A stretch of DNA of 6,644 nt, taken from the NCBI GenBank assembly GCA_031255395.1, contig JAIRSQ010000063.1, forward strand, positions 1-6,644. Direction: 5' to 3'. Source of the stretch: Spirochaetaceae bacterium. GTDB taxonomy: Bacteria > Spirochaetota > Spirochaetia > Treponematales > Breznakiellaceae. Positions 5,266 through 6,644 of the stretch are shown in pieces; positions within the stretch are counted from its first letter, which is position 1; each line of letters begins with the position of its first letter. Made by a program: the position numbers and the translations under genes. The notes under the pieces are model-generated. The model saw nothing but the letters and a program-made list of their open reading frames with translations, had not been told where the DNA came from and did no database searches.

Positions 5266-6129
5266 ATGACACGAAGCATGAAACTGCCCGCAGGATGGTA
5301 TCCGCGCGACATAAAAGGAATTGACGGGTATTTGGGCGAATCTCTTGCCGAAAGAACGGGAAGCGCCCGCGCCGTTGCGGCTCCGCACGCCGGATGGTTC
5401 TTTTCCGCCAAGATTGCGGCAAAAGCGCTGGCCGCTCTCGACGTGGACGCGGAAACGGTTGTGATTGCAGGGGGACACCTTCCGGCAGGTTATCCCGTTC
5501 TGTTCGCCGAGGAGGACGCCGTAAGCACGCCGCTCGGCGATATGCCGATAGACGGCGAAACGCGCGCTCTCGTGAAGCGGGAATTCGACCGCGCCGGCAT
5601 AAAATACGCCGAGGACGCGTATGCCGACAACACCGTCGAAGCGCTATTGCCGGCGGCGCGCCGATTTTTTCCCCGCGCGAGCCTTCTTTGGCTTCGGCTT
5701 GGAGCGGATATCCGCGCAGCCGAGGCCGGCGCTCTGATAGCGCGAGCGGCAGCCTCGCTAAATCGCCGCGCCGTTCTTATCGGCTCCACCGACCTGACAC
5801 ACTACGGTCCGGACTATGGCTTCTGCCCGAAAGGTCTGGGGGAACAGGCCGTCGAGTGGGTAAAAACCGTGAACGACAGACGTTTCATCGAAGCGGTCGT
5901 TTCGGGGGACGCTCGCGCCGTCATCGAACGCGCCAATAACGAACATTCGGCCTGCTCTGCGGGCGCTGTTTTATGCGCGTTGTCATTTTCCCGGCAGTTG
6001 GCCGCCGCGTCGGACGGAACAAAACCCGCCGCAAAACTGCTCGCATACAATACCAGTGCCGACGCGCTCAAAGATTCCTTTTATGGCGGCGGCTCTTTTG
6101 TAGGGTACGCCGCCTTGGAAATGTGTTAG
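5266..6129 (+). CDS. amrB: AmmeMemoRadiSam system protein B (Memo family)
   Basis: This is a Memo-family protein related to extradiol-dioxygenase-like folds. In bacteria it is often linked to AMMECR1 and a radical SAM protein, with unsettled biochemical function. Using ATG at 5266 it has 287 residues, a normal family length. Visible motifs are APHAGWFF with H41, AGGHLPAG with H71, STPLGDMPID (87-96), STDLTHY with D176 and H179, SACSAGA with C230, and the closing GSFVGYAALE. The residues equivalent to the human MEMO1 metal ligands (two His and a Cys) are therefore present. The usual HS.E..LP segment reads DNTVEALLP, so a conserved His is Asn. A TTG start at 5245 is open in frame, but it would place the start inside the AT-rich promoter gap. 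ATG 5278 is also possible. No AMMECR1 or radical SAM partner lies in the window. Confidence 0.9.
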   Translation: MTRSMKLPAGWYPRDIKGIDGYLGESLAERTGSARAVAAPHAGWFFSAKIAAKALAALDVDAETVVIAGGHLPAGYPVLFAEEDAVSTPLGDMPIDGETRALVKREFDRAGIKYAEDAYADNTVEALLPAARRFFPRASLLWLRLGADIRAAEAGALIARAAASLNRRAVLIGSTDLTHYGPDYGFCPKGLGEQAVEWVKTVNDRRFIEAVVSGDARAVIERANNEHSACSAGAVLCALSFSRQLAAASDGTKPAAKLLAYNTSADALKDSFYGGGSFVGYAALEMC

Positions 6130-6164
6130 CGGCGCTGTCGAAATTCCGGCATTTTAACGTCAGC

Positions 6165-6205
6165 GCGTCCGGTACGGCAACAGCCGCGGCCCTGCCGTCC
6201 GGCGC
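6165..6205. terminator. Strong bulged hairpin between convergent genes
   Basis: GCG-t-CCGG-t-ACGGCA (6165-6179) pairs with TGCCGTCCGGCGC (6193-6205): 13 GC-rich base pairs with two single-T bulges on one side and a 13-nt loop containing the palindrome GCCGCGGC. It lies between the Memo stop (6129) and the stop of the convergent TPR gene (6213). There is no proper T-run on either side, so it is a possible bidirectional terminator or mRNA 3'-end stabiliser, not a classical intrinsic terminator. Confidence 0.45.
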
Positions 6206-6212
6206 TCGAGGC

Positions 6213-6644
6213 TCAGTAATCCGGCCCCGACTCCTCGCTTTCAACCGTAAAATCCCAGCTCTTCCATCTGTCCGCCTCTTTTTGGCGCGCGAAATTGAAC
6301 AGTATCTCGTTCCTAATCCGGCGTTCGTCCTCGTTTGACGAGCCTTTTCGCGTCGTTCTGACCTGCGCCTCTTCTTTTTTCCGCAACAGTTGCAACAGAC
6401 TCAGTTCAAAATTCACCTTTGCGTCTATGCGCGAACCGTCCGCTTCCAGAGCACGCCTAAAATCGGCGGCTGCGGCTTCAAAATCGCCGCCGGTGAACCG
6501 AACGACGCCGCTATTGTAACGGCTACGGTACACAAGTTCGCGGTTTTTCGGAGCGTTCTTTTCGGCCTCGGCGTAACGGCCAAGCGCCGCCTCGTTCTGC
6601 CCCATCGCAAAGTAAACATTTCCCAGCGCGTACGAGGCGTACGG
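6213..6644 (-). CDS. Tetratricopeptide-repeat protein, C-terminal part (N-terminus outside window)
   Basis: The frame is open on the minus strand from the window edge to TGA at 6215-6213, giving 143 residues. Two TPR units are visible: residues 2-35 (ALGNVYFAMGQNEAALGRYA and on to KNAPKN) and about 39-72 (YNSGVVRFTGGDFEAAAADF and on to RRALEAD). They show the small-large-aromatic pattern of TPR helices. A third helical segment (75-90) leads to a charged tail ending with RQKEADRWKSWDF and an acidic terminus. The end is reminiscent of TPR proteins in spirochaete Bat (aerotolerance-type) operons, a recollection and not a demonstrated match. The Met at 6605 lies inside a TPR helix, so the gene surely starts upstream. 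TPRs bind proteins. The partner is unknown. Confidence 0.8.
   Translation of the reverse strand, partial: PYASYALGNVYFAMGQNEAALGRYAEAEKNAPKNRELVYRSRYNSGVVRFTGGDFEAAAADFRRALEADGSRIDAKVNFELSLLQLLRKKEEAQVRTTRKGSSNEDERRIRNEILFNFARQKEADRWKSWDFTVESEESGPDY

Noticed and set aside
5394..5939. Arg-rich plus-strand frame of 181 codons within the Memo gene
   Set aside because: A frame-shifted shadow of the Memo coding sequence. The Arg/Gly-rich product is typical of an off-frame reading of GC-rich DNA.

Overview
The window is about 55% GC and almost fully coding. It has the look of a bacterial chromosome segment, not a mobile or phage-derived region. It carries a complete ECF-type metal transporter operon (cbiM-cbiQ-cbiO), a large membrane-anchored acidic-repeat protein, a stand-alone Memo-family protein, and two genes cut by the window edges. 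The best guess at the host is a spirochaete close to Treponema. This is an inference from the general appearance of the edge genes (a YprB-like RNase H-fold protein, and a TPR protein ending in an RQKE..W-type tail). Nothing in the sequence proves it.

Layout, left to right: 1-624 (+) is the C-terminal part of an RNase H-fold exonuclease-like protein. It converges on, and overlaps by 24 bp, the end of cbiO (601-1338, -). Reading leftward on the minus strand the transporter operon is cbiM (3174-2146), cbiQ (2146-1343) and cbiO (1338-601), packed with a 1-nt overlap and a 4-nt gap. Upstream of cbiM lies a leader of about 130 nt with a plausible sigma70-type promoter, a 5' hairpin, and a long branched stem ending in nine U residues. 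That stem directly abuts the cbiM Shine-Dalgarno, which is the arrangement of a transcription attenuator.

Upstream of that leader, on the same strand, is a 606-residue protein (5222-3402). It has two membrane segments, an extracytoplasmic domain, a very acidic linker built largely of 23-residue tandem repeats, and a C-terminal domain resembling a GGDEF domain that has lost its signature motif. It is divergent from a Memo/AmmeMemoRadiSam protein B gene (5266-6129, +) across a short AT-rich gap. The Memo gene converges on a partial TPR gene (6644-6213, -), with a strong bulged hairpin between the two.

Functionally, CbiM (with a fused PDGLE/CbiN-like tail), CbiQ and CbiO should form a complete Co2+ or Ni2+ importer. 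CbiM binds the metal, CbiQ couples, and CbiO hydrolyses ATP. The metal cannot be decided from sequence alone, and no cobalamin or urease/hydrogenase genes are in view. The most notable points are the attenuator-like leader, whose class I cannot identify, and the acidic-repeat pseudo-GGDEF membrane protein.
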